39,230 nt of DNA from Ignavibacteria bacterium (GTDB lineage Bacteria; Bacteroidota; Ignavibacteria; Kapaibacteriales; UBA4661). Shown here piece by piece: positions 1 to 8,800 of this stretch. Made by a program: the position numbers and the translations under genes. The notes under the pieces were generated by a model, which searched no databases, was not told where the DNA came from, and saw nothing but the letters and a program-made list of their open reading frames with translations. Within the stretch, counting starts at the first letter, position 1, and every line of letters begins with the position of its first letter. Location: positions 1 to 39,230 of the forward strand of contig CANHDJ010000032.1 of NCBI GenBank assembly GCA_947459425.1, read 5' to 3'.

Positions 1-111
1 AATGAACACTTTGCCCTGCGAATATTATCAATCTATGGACTTTCGGCAGAGATGATAAAAAATCACCCTGAGTTTCAGAATATCAGCAATTACGCGATTG
101 TTCAGACATAA
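1..111 (+). CDS. C-terminal fragment of an unidentified protein
   Basis: Frame 1 is open from the first base to a TAA at 109-111, giving 36 residues that end in ISNYAIVQT. The composition (aliphatic and aromatic residues, no low complexity) and ordinary codons fit the end of a real gene whose body lies left of the window. I recognise no family from so short a tail. About 140 bases without a plausible gene follow, before the opposing small gene ending at 252. Confidence 0.45.
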   Translation, partial: NEHFALRILSIYGLSAEMIKNHPEFQNISNYAIVQT

Positions 112-251
112 GACCAAAAAAATATCGGGCTAAATGTCCAGACTATTGTAAAAAGAGAGCGTTTTTGTAAAAGATTTTCTCGCAAAGGACTGATGCAAGG
201 CTCAAACTTCCACGCGGTAGTCTCACCCTCTATCTCAACGCTCTATTTTCC

Positions 252-428
252 TTAATGCGCTGGTTTGTCCGTACTTGCTGGCGCTGCGCTGGTGCTGCTT
301 GCAACCTTATCATCGCAATCACATTGGCGCAAGCCAAAGTAGGTAACGGCTGAAACTGCCAAAACAATGAACAGAGGAAATACCACGCGCGGTACGAAGG
401 TGCTGGGTTGTGAGGTTCCTGATGCCAT
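252..428 (-). CDS. small single-pass membrane protein (58 aa), hypothetical
   Basis: An ATG at 428 opens a 58-codon frame ending in TAA at 252-254. The product has a short polar N-terminus (MASGTSQPSTFVPR), one clear hydrophobic span (about residues 15-33, VVFPLFIVLAVSAVTYFGL), then a short tail with a CDCDD motif at residues 36-40 and an Ala/Ser/Thr/Pro-rich end. One membrane helix with a small soluble tail is the simplest reading; the paired cysteines could bind a metal or form a disulphide, but that is speculation. No Shine-Dalgarno is visible, which is common in Bacteroidota. It lies 62 bases downstream of another small minus-strand frame (491-727), so the two could share a transcript. 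I do not recognise a family. Confidence 0.55.
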   Translation of the reverse strand: MASGTSQPSTFVPRVVFPLFIVLAVSAVTYFGLRQCDCDDKVASSTSAAPASTDKPAH

Positions 429-490
429 AACTATTTGATAAAAATGGGTGAAACAACGTGTTTAATTGCAGTGTCGGTGCGGTACGCATT

Positions 491-727
491 TTAGGGAGCG
501 CGTATTGTCACGGCAAAAGTATTGAAGTTTTTGCTTTCCCGCAAGCCAAAAACACGTCCAATGGCAGAATATACGGCGTGTTTGGAAAAAATATCAAAAA
601 AAAGCGGAGAGAGGCTCACCTTTATTACTTTGGGCGCAAGATTTTTACGTCCTGCCCCGACCCAAAGTACCCCTAAAAACAACAGCAAGCAAGCACGGCA
701 AGCCATACTCCGCTTTTTACTCATCAT
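491..727 (-). CDS. possible small exported or membrane-anchored protein, hypothetical
   Basis: This minus-strand frame is read from tandem ATGs at 727 and 724 to a TAA at 491-493 (about 78 aa). It begins MMSKKRSMACRACLLLFLGV, a basic n-region followed by a hydrophobic stretch, resembling a signal peptide or N-terminal anchor. The remainder (VIKVSLSPLFFDIFSK and onward) has no motif I know. The strand sequence TATATTTG at 743-736 matches the Bacteroidota -7 element TAnnTTTG, but it lies only about 8 bases upstream of the start and has no good -33 partner. The gene would diverge from murI. An overlapping plus-strand frame (522-755) is less convincing because it lacks any such N-terminus. Coding status is uncertain. 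Confidence 0.38.
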   Translation of the reverse strand: MMSKKRSMACRACLLLFLGVLWVGAGRKNLAPKVIKVSLSPLFFDIFSKHAVYSAIGRVFGLRESKNFNTFAVTIRAP

Positions 728-789
728 TGGGTCTGCAAATATACACATTTCGTAAATTTTGTGTAAGTTGCTGGAAGTAAGCACTTGAG

Positions 790-1716
790 ATGACTGAAAG
801 TCATGGTGCTTCCTTTGCTGTTACCCATCGAATACCTCCTCAAAGCCGCATGAAATCTTCTTTGACAGAAAATCTACCCAGCCCTACTCAGGAATCCTCA
901 CAAGCCATTGGCGTTTTCGATTCCGGTGTTGGCGGGCTGACTGCTGTTCGCAAACTCGTCAATATGCTGCCCAATGAGCGCGTCGCCTATCTCGGCGACA
1001 CTGCTCGTGTGCCGTATGGCAATAAAACGGCAGCAACCGTCAGTGCGTATTCGCAAGAATGTGTCAGTTTTTTGATACAACGCAAGGTCAAATTAGTGAT
1101 TGTCGCTTGCAATACCGCATCAGCACTGGCTCTGGAGGATGTGCAGCGTATTTCACCCGTGCCAGTTGTGGGCGTGATTGCTCCGGCAGCCGAAGCCGCA
1201 CTTGGGCAGACTCGCTCCGGCAAAATCGGCATTATCGGCACACGGGCAACCGTACAAAGCGGCGCATACCAAAGCGCCATCCGGAATTTATGCGTGAACG
1301 CAGGATTGGAGCGCGAAATTAGCGTCGTCGCCGAAGCCTGCCCGCTTTTTGTGCCATTTGCCGAAGAAGGTTGGCATTACCATCCCGCCACGCGCCTTGT
1401 TGCGGAAGAATACCTTGCACCGCTCAAAAAAGCACAGATTGACACACTCATTCTGGGCTGTACGCATTACCCGATGCTCACGGACGTTCTCCAAGACGTG
1501 CTACCAAATGTGCAGCTTATTAATTCCGGCGAAGAGGCTGTTGCGATTGCTGACCGCATTTTGCATGAGCAAGGCATTCATGCGGCGCAGCGAGGAATGG
1601 AGCGCATTGTCGAGTGTTTTGTTACCGACAAATCAACGGCGTTTATGAGCGTTGCCGAGCGTTTTTTGGGCTTTCCGCTTGGTATGGCAGAAGAAATACG
1701 CTTTGGTAAGTCGTAA
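790..1716 (+). CDS. murI: glutamate racemase
   Basis: Cytoplasmic cofactor-independent racemase that interconverts L- and D-glutamate and supplies D-Glu for the second residue of the peptidoglycan stem peptide. With the ATG at 790, the family landmarks are VFDSGVGG (Asp44), the first catalytic cysteine in VACNTASA (Cys107) and the second in LGCTHYPML (Cys224, followed by His226). The fold is complete to the C-terminus. Residues 1-38 are not family-conserved, so translation may really begin at the ATG at 850 (MKSSLTENL), which would give 288 aa, closer to the usual length. Neither start has an obvious Shine-Dalgarno. It is followed on the same strand, 165 bases on, by a lipoprotein peptidase with no obvious functional link. 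Confidence 0.95.
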   Translation: MTESHGASFAVTHRIPPQSRMKSSLTENLPSPTQESSQAIGVFDSGVGGLTAVRKLVNMLPNERVAYLGDTARVPYGNKTAATVSAYSQECVSFLIQRKVKLVIVACNTASALALEDVQRISPVPVVGVIAPAAEAALGQTRSGKIGIIGTRATVQSGAYQSAIRNLCVNAGLEREISVVAEACPLFVPFAEEGWHYHPATRLVAEEYLAPLKKAQIDTLILGCTHYPMLTDVLQDVLPNVQLINSGEEAVAIADRILHEQGIHAAQRGMERIVECFVTDKSTAFMSVAERFLGFPLGMAEEIRFGKS

Positions 1717-1881
1717 GGCAATGCAGCACTTTGCCTTCGATGCTGATACCATCAAGCCTCCATGCTGATAACTCTGGTGCGGAATCAAACACTTTTTTAT
1801 CGTGTAACAACGAGAAATTCAGTATTTTGCAGCAGTTATGTTGATACTCTTCTTTCGTTCCATTTTTATTCCCCCAACGAT

Positions 1882-3255
1882 ATGAAAACCCGCGTGTATG
1901 CTTTGGTTCTTCTGCTCCCGCTTGTTCTTCTGCTGACGGCTTGTCCGCAACAATCGCCAACTCCTGTCGGAACCGGTACGTCCTCAGCAGCGACATCATG
2001 GTTCACCAATGGCGTAATTACGGATATTTACAGCAATACCACTGCCGCAGAGTTGAATTTGCCGGATTATCTGTATTTGGGCATGAAAGATATTTACTAT
2101 TGGAACAGCAAAGTTCCGCAAAACCTGAATGTTTCGACATTCCCAACGCCCGATTCCTTGCTAAGTTTCACCATTACTCGCCCTGAAGACCGCTTTAGTG
2201 CTATCATTCAAGATGGTATCGGCTATTACAATCGCCTCACTATGGGAACGTCATCACCAATTTTCGGCTTTGGCACTGCCTACGTTGCGCCCGGTGAAGT
2301 CCGTTTGACGCGAGTTCTGGGCGGTTCGAGTGCGGCAAGTGCAGGTTTGCGACGCGGGCAAAAACTCATCTCTCTTGACGGCGCAGCTATTCCCAGCACG
2401 GTTGAGGCTTGGAATGCGATGCTGAATAATCTTGGGGCAACAACAACAATGGTCGTCGAGGATAACGATGGCAAGCGCAGCACAGCAAGTGTGATGCGAA
2501 CGGTCTTTAATGAACAAGTCGTTCCGACAGTGCGTACCTACACGGTTGCCGGAAAAAAAGTGGGTTATATTCTCCTTACTTCCTACACCCAAAGTGCTGT
2601 TGGCGAACTCACGACGGCATTTGCAACCTTAAAAGGGGAAAACATCACCGAACTCGTCTTGGATTTGCGCTATAATGGCGGCGGCTCTGTCGCAACAGCC
2701 GGAGCGCTTTGCAGTCATATCGCAACGCAACTTGCCGGAACGCCATTCGTGCGCTTGAAATACAACAGCCGTTATTCCGCAAACGACCAACAATTTGCGA
2801 TGACTTCGCCGCCGAATGGACTTGCGCTCACGCGATTGTTTGTCATTACCACCGACCGCACCGCTTCTGCCAGCGAACTGACTATCAATGCGCTGCGTCC
2901 CTATATCACCGTGAGAACCGTTGGTGCGCGTTCCTACGGCAAGCCTGTTGGCTCGAATATTCACATTCACCGCAAATCAGGATATATGCTGCTTCCGATT
3001 AGTTTTGCCTATACCAATGCACTTGGACAAGCCGATTTCAATACGGGCTTTGCTCCCGATATTCCTGCCGCCGACGATATTACCCGCGATTTCGGCGACC
3101 CGCAAGAAGCCTCGCTGAAAGCAGCTCTCTTTTTTATTGAGACCGGGCGCGTCTCTGCCTTTGCCAAAACGACTGCACAGTTGAGCGCCGCAAAACCTGT
3201 TATCTCCGACCCACAAGACGGAATGGGCTTTCCGGCGGTTTTGCTGCCGAAATAA
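1882..3255 (+). CDS. S41-family (C-terminal processing type) peptidase, lipoprotein
   Basis: A 457-aa product starting at the ATG at 1882; an in-frame ATG at 1762 is rejected because the signal peptide starts here. The N-terminus MKTRVYALVLLLPLVLLL leads into LTAC, a lipobox, so the protein should be a lipoprotein. A PDZ-like segment (about residues 133-200, VLGGSSAASAGLRRGQKL) precedes the S41 core (about 213-406) with LVLDLRYNGGG. The nucleophile is predicted as Ser329 in TASASE and the general base as Lys354 in SYGKPVG; the 25-residue spacing equals that of Ser430/Lys455 in E. coli Prc. It probably degrades or trims envelope proteins; the substrate cannot be told from sequence. The MFS gene follows on the same strand after about 100 bases. 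Confidence 0.88.
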   Translation: MKTRVYALVLLLPLVLLLTACPQQSPTPVGTGTSSAATSWFTNGVITDIYSNTTAAELNLPDYLYLGMKDIYYWNSKVPQNLNVSTFPTPDSLLSFTITRPEDRFSAIIQDGIGYYNRLTMGTSSPIFGFGTAYVAPGEVRLTRVLGGSSAASAGLRRGQKLISLDGAAIPSTVEAWNAMLNNLGATTTMVVEDNDGKRSTASVMRTVFNEQVVPTVRTYTVAGKKVGYILLTSYTQSAVGELTTAFATLKGENITELVLDLRYNGGGSVATAGALCSHIATQLAGTPFVRLKYNSRYSANDQQFAMTSPPNGLALTRLFVITTDRTASASELTINALRPYITVRTVGARSYGKPVGSNIHIHRKSGYMLLPISFAYTNALGQADFNTGFAPDIPAADDITRDFGDPQEASLKAALFFIETGRVSAFAKTTAQLSAAKPVISDPQDGMGFPAVLLPK

Positions 3256-3358
3256 GACGTGGACGATTGTAGGCTTTGGCAAACTAGGCTGAAGACCGCA
3301 TATATCCTCAGTTCGGGGACCTGTCTGAAGCATTACACTCATTCTGTCCACTTGCACC

Positions 3359-4630
3359 ATGCTCAATCTCAACCAAATAGCCGCACCCTCGCCCAAACGT
3401 TTTTTCTACGGTTGGGTCGTTTTGGGGGCGGTTTTTTTAATTTATGCCTCCGGGACTATCGGCGTTACAACAATTCCGCTTTTGAACGTTAAATTGCGTA
3501 CTGCCTTTGGTTGGACGCATGAGCAAACGGTCTTGGGACCGTCTTTGCTATTTCTGATTATGGGCGTTCTTTCTCCCATAGCGGGATTTTTGCTGGATTC
3601 GCTCAATCCCAAGCGATTACTGGTTATTGGTTGGATGTGCTTTATTGCCGCCCTTATTCTGTATTCGTCCATTACTTCCTTTTGGCAGTATATGGCGTTT
3701 TATGGGCTATATGCGCTGGGAAGTGTGTGTACAGGCGTTATTCCGGGGATGTTTCTCATTTCCAAATGGTTCAAGAAGCACAGGGGCATTGCGACGGGTA
3801 TTTTTACGGTGGGGTCAAGTTTTGGCGGGACGGTATTTCCGCGTTTTGCCGGATATATGCTTGAACGCGCTTCGTGGCAAGAAACCGCGCTTTGGCTGGC
3901 AGTTGGAACGGCTATTTTTGCCGTTGTGCCGTGGTTTTTTATTCGCCTTACGCCGGAGAGCATGAACACCACGATTGACGGGCTTTCCAAACCTGTTATG
4001 GATGAAGAAGAACGTGCGAAAGAATTTACGACCGAAACACTCCAAACTGCACTGAAAACAACGGAATTTTATGTGATTTTGTTTGTAACGGCGCTTGTCT
4101 GGTTCAGCATCCAACCTCTAGTACAAAACCTCAGTTTTCACCTGAAAGACGTTGGCGTAGAGCCATCAAGAGCTGGTGTCATCTTGAGTACGCTCTTTTT
4201 ATGCTCTATCGGCGGAAAACTCTTTTTTGGCTGGTTAAGCGATCACGCCGACAAAAAAAATATCTTGCTGGCAGCGACGCTCAATCTCACACTTGGCGCA
4301 TCACTGGTGCGTTTGACGGGGGTTATTCACGAAGAATGGCTGTTCTATTGCGCAGCCGTTGTCTATGGCATAGGATTCAGTGGGTCTTTTACGATGGTGC
4401 AGCTTCTTGTGGCGGAGCGGTACAGCAAAAGCAAGGATTTTGGCAAAATTTTGGGAGCCGTCACCACCGCAGACTCGCTGGCGGTCGTCGCGGGCGTGTA
4501 TCTGCTTGGGGCGATGCGCACGGCGTTAGGCAATTACGATGCTGCCTTTACCGTCATGGTCTGCTCGGCGCTTTTGGCAGCCGTAGGCGTAGTGCTGCTG
4601 AAGCAATTCGAGCGGAAGAGTATGCCGTAA
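3359..4630 (+). CDS. MFS transporter, monocarboxylate/oxalate-formate antiporter-like
   Basis: A 423-aa polytopic inner-membrane protein with about twelve hydrophobic spans in two halves, separated by a charged cytoplasmic loop (around residues 205-230, DEEERAKEFTTETL). The N-terminal half begins FFYGWVVLGAVFLIYASGTI, which resembles the start of many oxalate:formate antiporter and monocarboxylate-type MFS members; GFLLDSLNPKRLL matches the loop 2-3 signature region, and FGWLSDHADKKN the equivalent loop in the second half. The substrate is likely a small organic anion, but the family is too diverse to say which. The gene converges with the recombinase gene ending at 4673, with 42 bases between and no clear terminator hairpin. 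Confidence 0.85.
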   Translation: MLNLNQIAAPSPKRFFYGWVVLGAVFLIYASGTIGVTTIPLLNVKLRTAFGWTHEQTVLGPSLLFLIMGVLSPIAGFLLDSLNPKRLLVIGWMCFIAALILYSSITSFWQYMAFYGLYALGSVCTGVIPGMFLISKWFKKHRGIATGIFTVGSSFGGTVFPRFAGYMLERASWQETALWLAVGTAIFAVVPWFFIRLTPESMNTTIDGLSKPVMDEEERAKEFTTETLQTALKTTEFYVILFVTALVWFSIQPLVQNLSFHLKDVGVEPSRAGVILSTLFLCSIGGKLFFGWLSDHADKKNILLAATLNLTLGASLVRLTGVIHEEWLFYCAAVVYGIGFSGSFTMVQLLVAERYSKSKDFGKILGAVTTADSLAVVAGVYLLGAMRTALGNYDAAFTVMVCSALLAAVGVVLLKQFERKSMP

Positions 4631-4672
4631 CGATACCCAACGAGTTTCTTCACGACCTCGCTGGCTATTCGA

Positions 4673-5707
4673 TTATCGCTGAGAAGCGCCTTCACCACGT
4701 TTCGCCGATTTCTTCCGTTTTACCGTCTTTTCAAGCGACACCAGCGCCCGTGAATCTACATTGTCGTTGCTGTGCAGTTTCCCTTTTTGCTTAAAATAAA
4801 GCATTGCCGTTGGTCGCCATGCAATGCGCATTCGGGTCATCAATTCCTCTACCGTCGCTCCCGCTTCTACCATCAGGATTCCGGCAGTGTGCCGCAGCGA
4901 AAACGGCGTTAAGCGCCCCGTGCGCCCTTTCTGAACCCCACTCGACTTTAAGCGCAGCAAAATTGCCTCGCGCAAACCGCGAATCGTGATGCGCCCGCCT
5001 TGCGAGCGATTGCTATAACTGAGCAGCATCGGCGAGTCCAATGCCGGCGGGTGTTCTACGCCGTTCACATCAGTTGTGGTGCGGCTTTTGAGATAGTCCT
5101 GGATTGCCAATGCGGTATCGTGCGGGACTTGCACACGCTCGTCTTTAATGGATTTCCCTTTGCCTTGCATGAGTAGAAACGTGGATTTTCCTTGTTGTTC
5201 GAGGTCGCCAACGTCCAGCGACGTAAGTTCAATTTCAGAACACGCACATCCCAGCATAAGGCGAATAATCGCCACATCCCGCAACCCCGCACTATTGGAG
5301 CGGTCTATCGAATTGAGAAGAATATCAACTTCCTCAAGTGTTAAAAACGTGCGATTGTGCTGCTTCGGGCGGGCGCTTCCATAGACGCGCGTGGCGGGAT
5401 TTTTCTCTAAAACTTCGATGTCCACCAAATATTGGCACAAACGCCGAAGCGAAGTCATGTACGTTGCAATCGAAGCATCTTGCATTTTTTTTGCTTGTGC
5501 CAAATGCTTGCGGTAGCGCTCCACATCTTGCACACGGAAGAAGAACTTCCCGTCTTGCGGGAAAAATTGCACAAATTCTCGCAATGCCCGCTCGTATGTG
5601 CCGACCGTCTCTTTGCGCTTGGTTGTGAGCGACGATAGAAAATTATCTCGGTGCTTGATAAGTTCCGAGAGTTTCATTTTCACGGGTTGGAAAACATCTT
5701 CAATCAT
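4673..5707 (-). CDS. XerC/D-like tyrosine recombinase, catalytic residues degenerate
   Basis: A 344-aa protein. The ATG at 5707 is chosen because CAAGGAA lies about 8 bases upstream, while the longer frame to 5776 begins with TTG. The N-terminal SAM-like core-binding domain (about residues 17-105, LTTKRKETVGTYERALREF) is followed by a C-terminal catalytic domain (about 120-320). Against XerD the landmarks align as follows: Arg-I (GLRVSE) is GCACSE, so Ala155 replaces Arg; the beta-hairpin lysine region is GKGK (about 182-185); the His of HxxR (PHVLRH) is Phe269, with Arg272 and His273 kept; the His-III position is Trp297 (tolerated in Cre-type enzymes); the nucleophile Tyr304 (MLYFK) is kept. 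Loss of Arg-I and His-II suggests weak or no strand transfer, perhaps a DNA-binding role. It lies 98 bases downstream of the 1685-aa gene on the same strand. Confidence 0.85.
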   Translation of the reverse strand: MIEDVFQPVKMKLSELIKHRDNFLSSLTTKRKETVGTYERALREFVQFFPQDGKFFFRVQDVERYRKHLAQAKKMQDASIATYMTSLRRLCQYLVDIEVLEKNPATRVYGSARPKQHNRTFLTLEEVDILLNSIDRSNSAGLRDVAIIRLMLGCACSEIELTSLDVGDLEQQGKSTFLLMQGKGKSIKDERVQVPHDTALAIQDYLKSRTTTDVNGVEHPPALDSPMLLSYSNRSQGGRITIRGLREAILLRLKSSGVQKGRTGRLTPFSLRHTAGILMVEAGATVEELMTRMRIAWRPTAMLYFKQKGKLHSNDNVDSRALVSLEKTVKRKKSAKRGEGASQR

Positions 5708-5739
5708 AGCGCGTTCCTTGAAAAAATGTGAATCGTCAT

Positions 5740-5751
5740 TATTGCGCAATA
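5740..5751. promoter_or_regulatory. perfect 12-bp palindrome upstream of the recombinase
   Basis: TATTGCGCAATA is a perfect palindrome lying 33 bases upstream of the recombinase start codon, in the gap after the 1685-aa gene. Its position would suit an operator or recombinase-binding site. A 12-bp palindrome can arise by chance, and no second copy was noticed nearby. Confidence 0.25.
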
Positions 5752-5805
5752 TACGGCATTTGCACCGTTCCCGCAAATGCGACTCGTTGCGCCCAAAAAT
5801 TCACC

Positions 5806-8800
5806 CTACCGAATAATCACCATCGCCTTCGCACCAGTAAACGTGCCGCTTTGCAACACGTAGTGATAAACGCCTTGTGCCAAATTCCGCGTCTCGGTTT
5901 CAACGGCATAGCGTCCTTGTTGCAAAATCTGCCCATCCAAAAGCGTCTGCACAGCGTTTCCGCGATGGTCGTAGATGACCAATCGTGCGGCGGCGGTCTC
6001 GGCGAGTTCAAACTCAATCGTGGTGCGGTCTGTCGCCGGATTCGGATAGCTCTGAAATAATTGTGCGGCGACAACGGTGCCGTTTTGTGACGGAGCGCGT
6101 AAAAACGTGATATTGCAGATGCCGTCTGTCGTCCACACGGCAGCGCTTGGAATAGGGCGAATGCGCAGAAACATCAGGCTATCCGAGCGAAACGATGCGG
6201 AATCGCTGCTCACCAGCATCGGCGTTATCAGTGTATCCGGCACTGCGACTACAAACCGCAAAAAGGCGACTGTTCCTGCTCTGAGCGAATCAACATTGCT
6301 AAAATTCAGTGTTAATGCGCCCCGCAGGGCTGCATTTCGTGGAAATGCGTTCTGTGCCGTAAGCGACGCGCCTGCAAGCGGTGTTGTTGCGCCGATGTAC
6401 TTCAGCGAATAGGGACTGTATGCCAGATTCACGGTAAAACGAAATTTTCGTAGCCAAAACTGCGTTCCGCCCAGTGTTGTCGCCATATCGCGGTTAATAA
6501 GCAGGGGCAGCGTGAGCGTATCGCCAATCGTACCGCGCAATGTGGCACTTGTGAAGGAGAATGTGATCGGAAAGTCCGGTCGGAAGCCGCGTCCGGCGAT
6601 AGTTGCTTGCGTAACGCTGGTGCAAGGAAGTTCGGAACGCACCGCCATCACCGTATCAATGCGGTTTTCGGTGCGAGGGCAGTATTGCAACGTGAGCGTG
6701 AGCGTCCCGCCAACCCGCACCGAATCGGTCAAAGGCGGCGTGGCAGCAATAATGCGAACATCCGGCGGCACATTCACGAGTGAAAACGCCCGCACTGCCA
6801 CATCACCCGTATTGCGCACCGTCAGCAAGCGCGTGGCGCATCCCAAAATCTGTACGCTGTCGAACTGCACCGTCGGGCTTGGCAGCGCGGGCGCATCAAT
6901 CCTCGTTTCTTGCACAATCACCCTCCCCGTCACTCCTGCGGGAATCAGGGTGAAGGGCGCTCCGCTCACCGCACGAGCAACAATGCTGTCAATAACAATA
7001 GGGAACGTGGCTCTGCGCCCCGTGATACTCGCAAACTGAACACGGAAGAGCGCCCGAACGGAATCAAGCCGTATGCTGCCCAACCGCAATTCCACACCGC
7101 CGTTTGTAGAGCGCATCAGCACTTGGCTTTGCGGCAGATGGTCGGAAAATGCGGCGACGGCGCGGATTTTCGTCGTGTCGAAAGCAAGGCGTAGTCGGAT
7201 GTTCAGCGAATCCTGAACTTTTTGCGGTGAGAAAATCGGTACGCTGACCGTGCCACACGTCGTGACGCGGAATGTGTCTGTTACCGCCGATACGTTGTTG
7301 AACCAAATCGGCAAGCCGAGTGGTGCCATAAAACTCGAACTTTGCACCAAAATTGTCGTGTCAATGTCGCGGCAGGGCTGCGATTGATACAGCACCATCC
7401 GTGCGGTGTAGGGACGGGCTTCCGTTGGGCGAAAACCCACGACAACCTGCGTTGGCGGCTGGTTTGGCTGAATGGTAAACCGCCCCACAGGAGAAATGAC
7501 GCGGAATGCTTGCGGAGTTGTCGGAAAGCCGTCTGCCGCCTGAAAGCCGATAGAATCTATCACCACAGGCTGCGGAGAAGGGTTTTGCGAAATACCCGTT
7601 GGGATGCTGAGGCTCACGCTCACGGGCATAGCATCCGTGCCGACAATCGGCGCAACGGGGAAATTCACCACCGTCGGCACAGGCGTAAAGACCAGTGTTC
7701 GCCGTCCCGTCAGGTCAATCGTGAAGCGCTGTTGCCGTGCGGGGCTTTGCGCAACAATGGTAAGCGATGCAGCATTGAGAACGTTTTGCGGCGTGGAAAT
7801 GGAGCGCGGGCAAAAGCGAACCGTGATGGTATCGGTGGCTTGCGGAGGAATTTGGTACGGCGTTGTGCCATTCGGCGAAAAGCGCGAAGTCCACGTGAAA
7901 AACTCCGGCTTGCTGGCAGTTGGCTCGTTGTCATTCGCCCCAATAACGGCGCTTTGAACGGTGAATGCATTGGCAAGCGAGGAGTTGAAGAGCGTGGTCG
8001 TCGCGGTGCGACATTCGCAAGGGCGTGTAAAGCTGATATTGACAGGGTTTGCGCCCGCTTCGAGGTCAGAGCGGATGCCACGCCCTTGGAATCGTCCCGC
8101 CACACTTGCCGGACAGGGCGATTGCGAAAAAGCCGTAACCGTGCCATCGTAGCTTGTTTCCTCTTGTGGCGTGAAGGTCACGCCAAAGCGCACCGTTTCT
8201 CGCGGCTGTAATTGTGCAGACAGCATTTTTTCACTCCAATGCAGCGTAAAACCATTGGGAAGCGTGATTCTATCAAGGCTGATGGGAACAAGCGAAATAT
8301 TTTCCACGACAATCGTATCGCGCTTAGTGTCGCCGATTTCCACTGCCCCAAACGCTGTGACGGGCGTAATAAAGAGCTTTGGTGCAACGGAAGTTCCGCG
8401 AATACTGAGTTGCCACTGCTGCCCTGCGGCGGTGAAGGTGATAAAAGCAGCATCCGTGCGGTCTTGCACGAGATCGGCGGGACTGTAACGAATATCAACA
8501 GCAAGCGATCTGCCACTGGGAATTGTGGTGGAAACAATATTCACGCCGTCTAAGCCTGATATAAGCTGGAAGCGCCCCGTAGGATTATTAAAACGAATGT
8601 CCGTTAATACTTGGTCGGTGCCGGAAATATTCACGATGGTAAGTGTTGCGAGGCTACTGGAACACCCCAACACTCCGTCAAGCCTCGCCACAGGCGGTTC
8701 GATGCGGAAAATCTCTTCTGAGCCTCGTCCTTGCAAGGTGGCGCACGTCGTGAAAAAACAGCGCTGCTCGGAAACGCAGATCTCATCGGCGTAGTCGGCA

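Noticed and set aside
7342-8211. 289-codon plus-strand frame inside the 1685-aa gene
   Set aside because: Arg/His/Ala-rich composition typical of an antisense shadow; the opposite strand has clear domains and a signal peptide.
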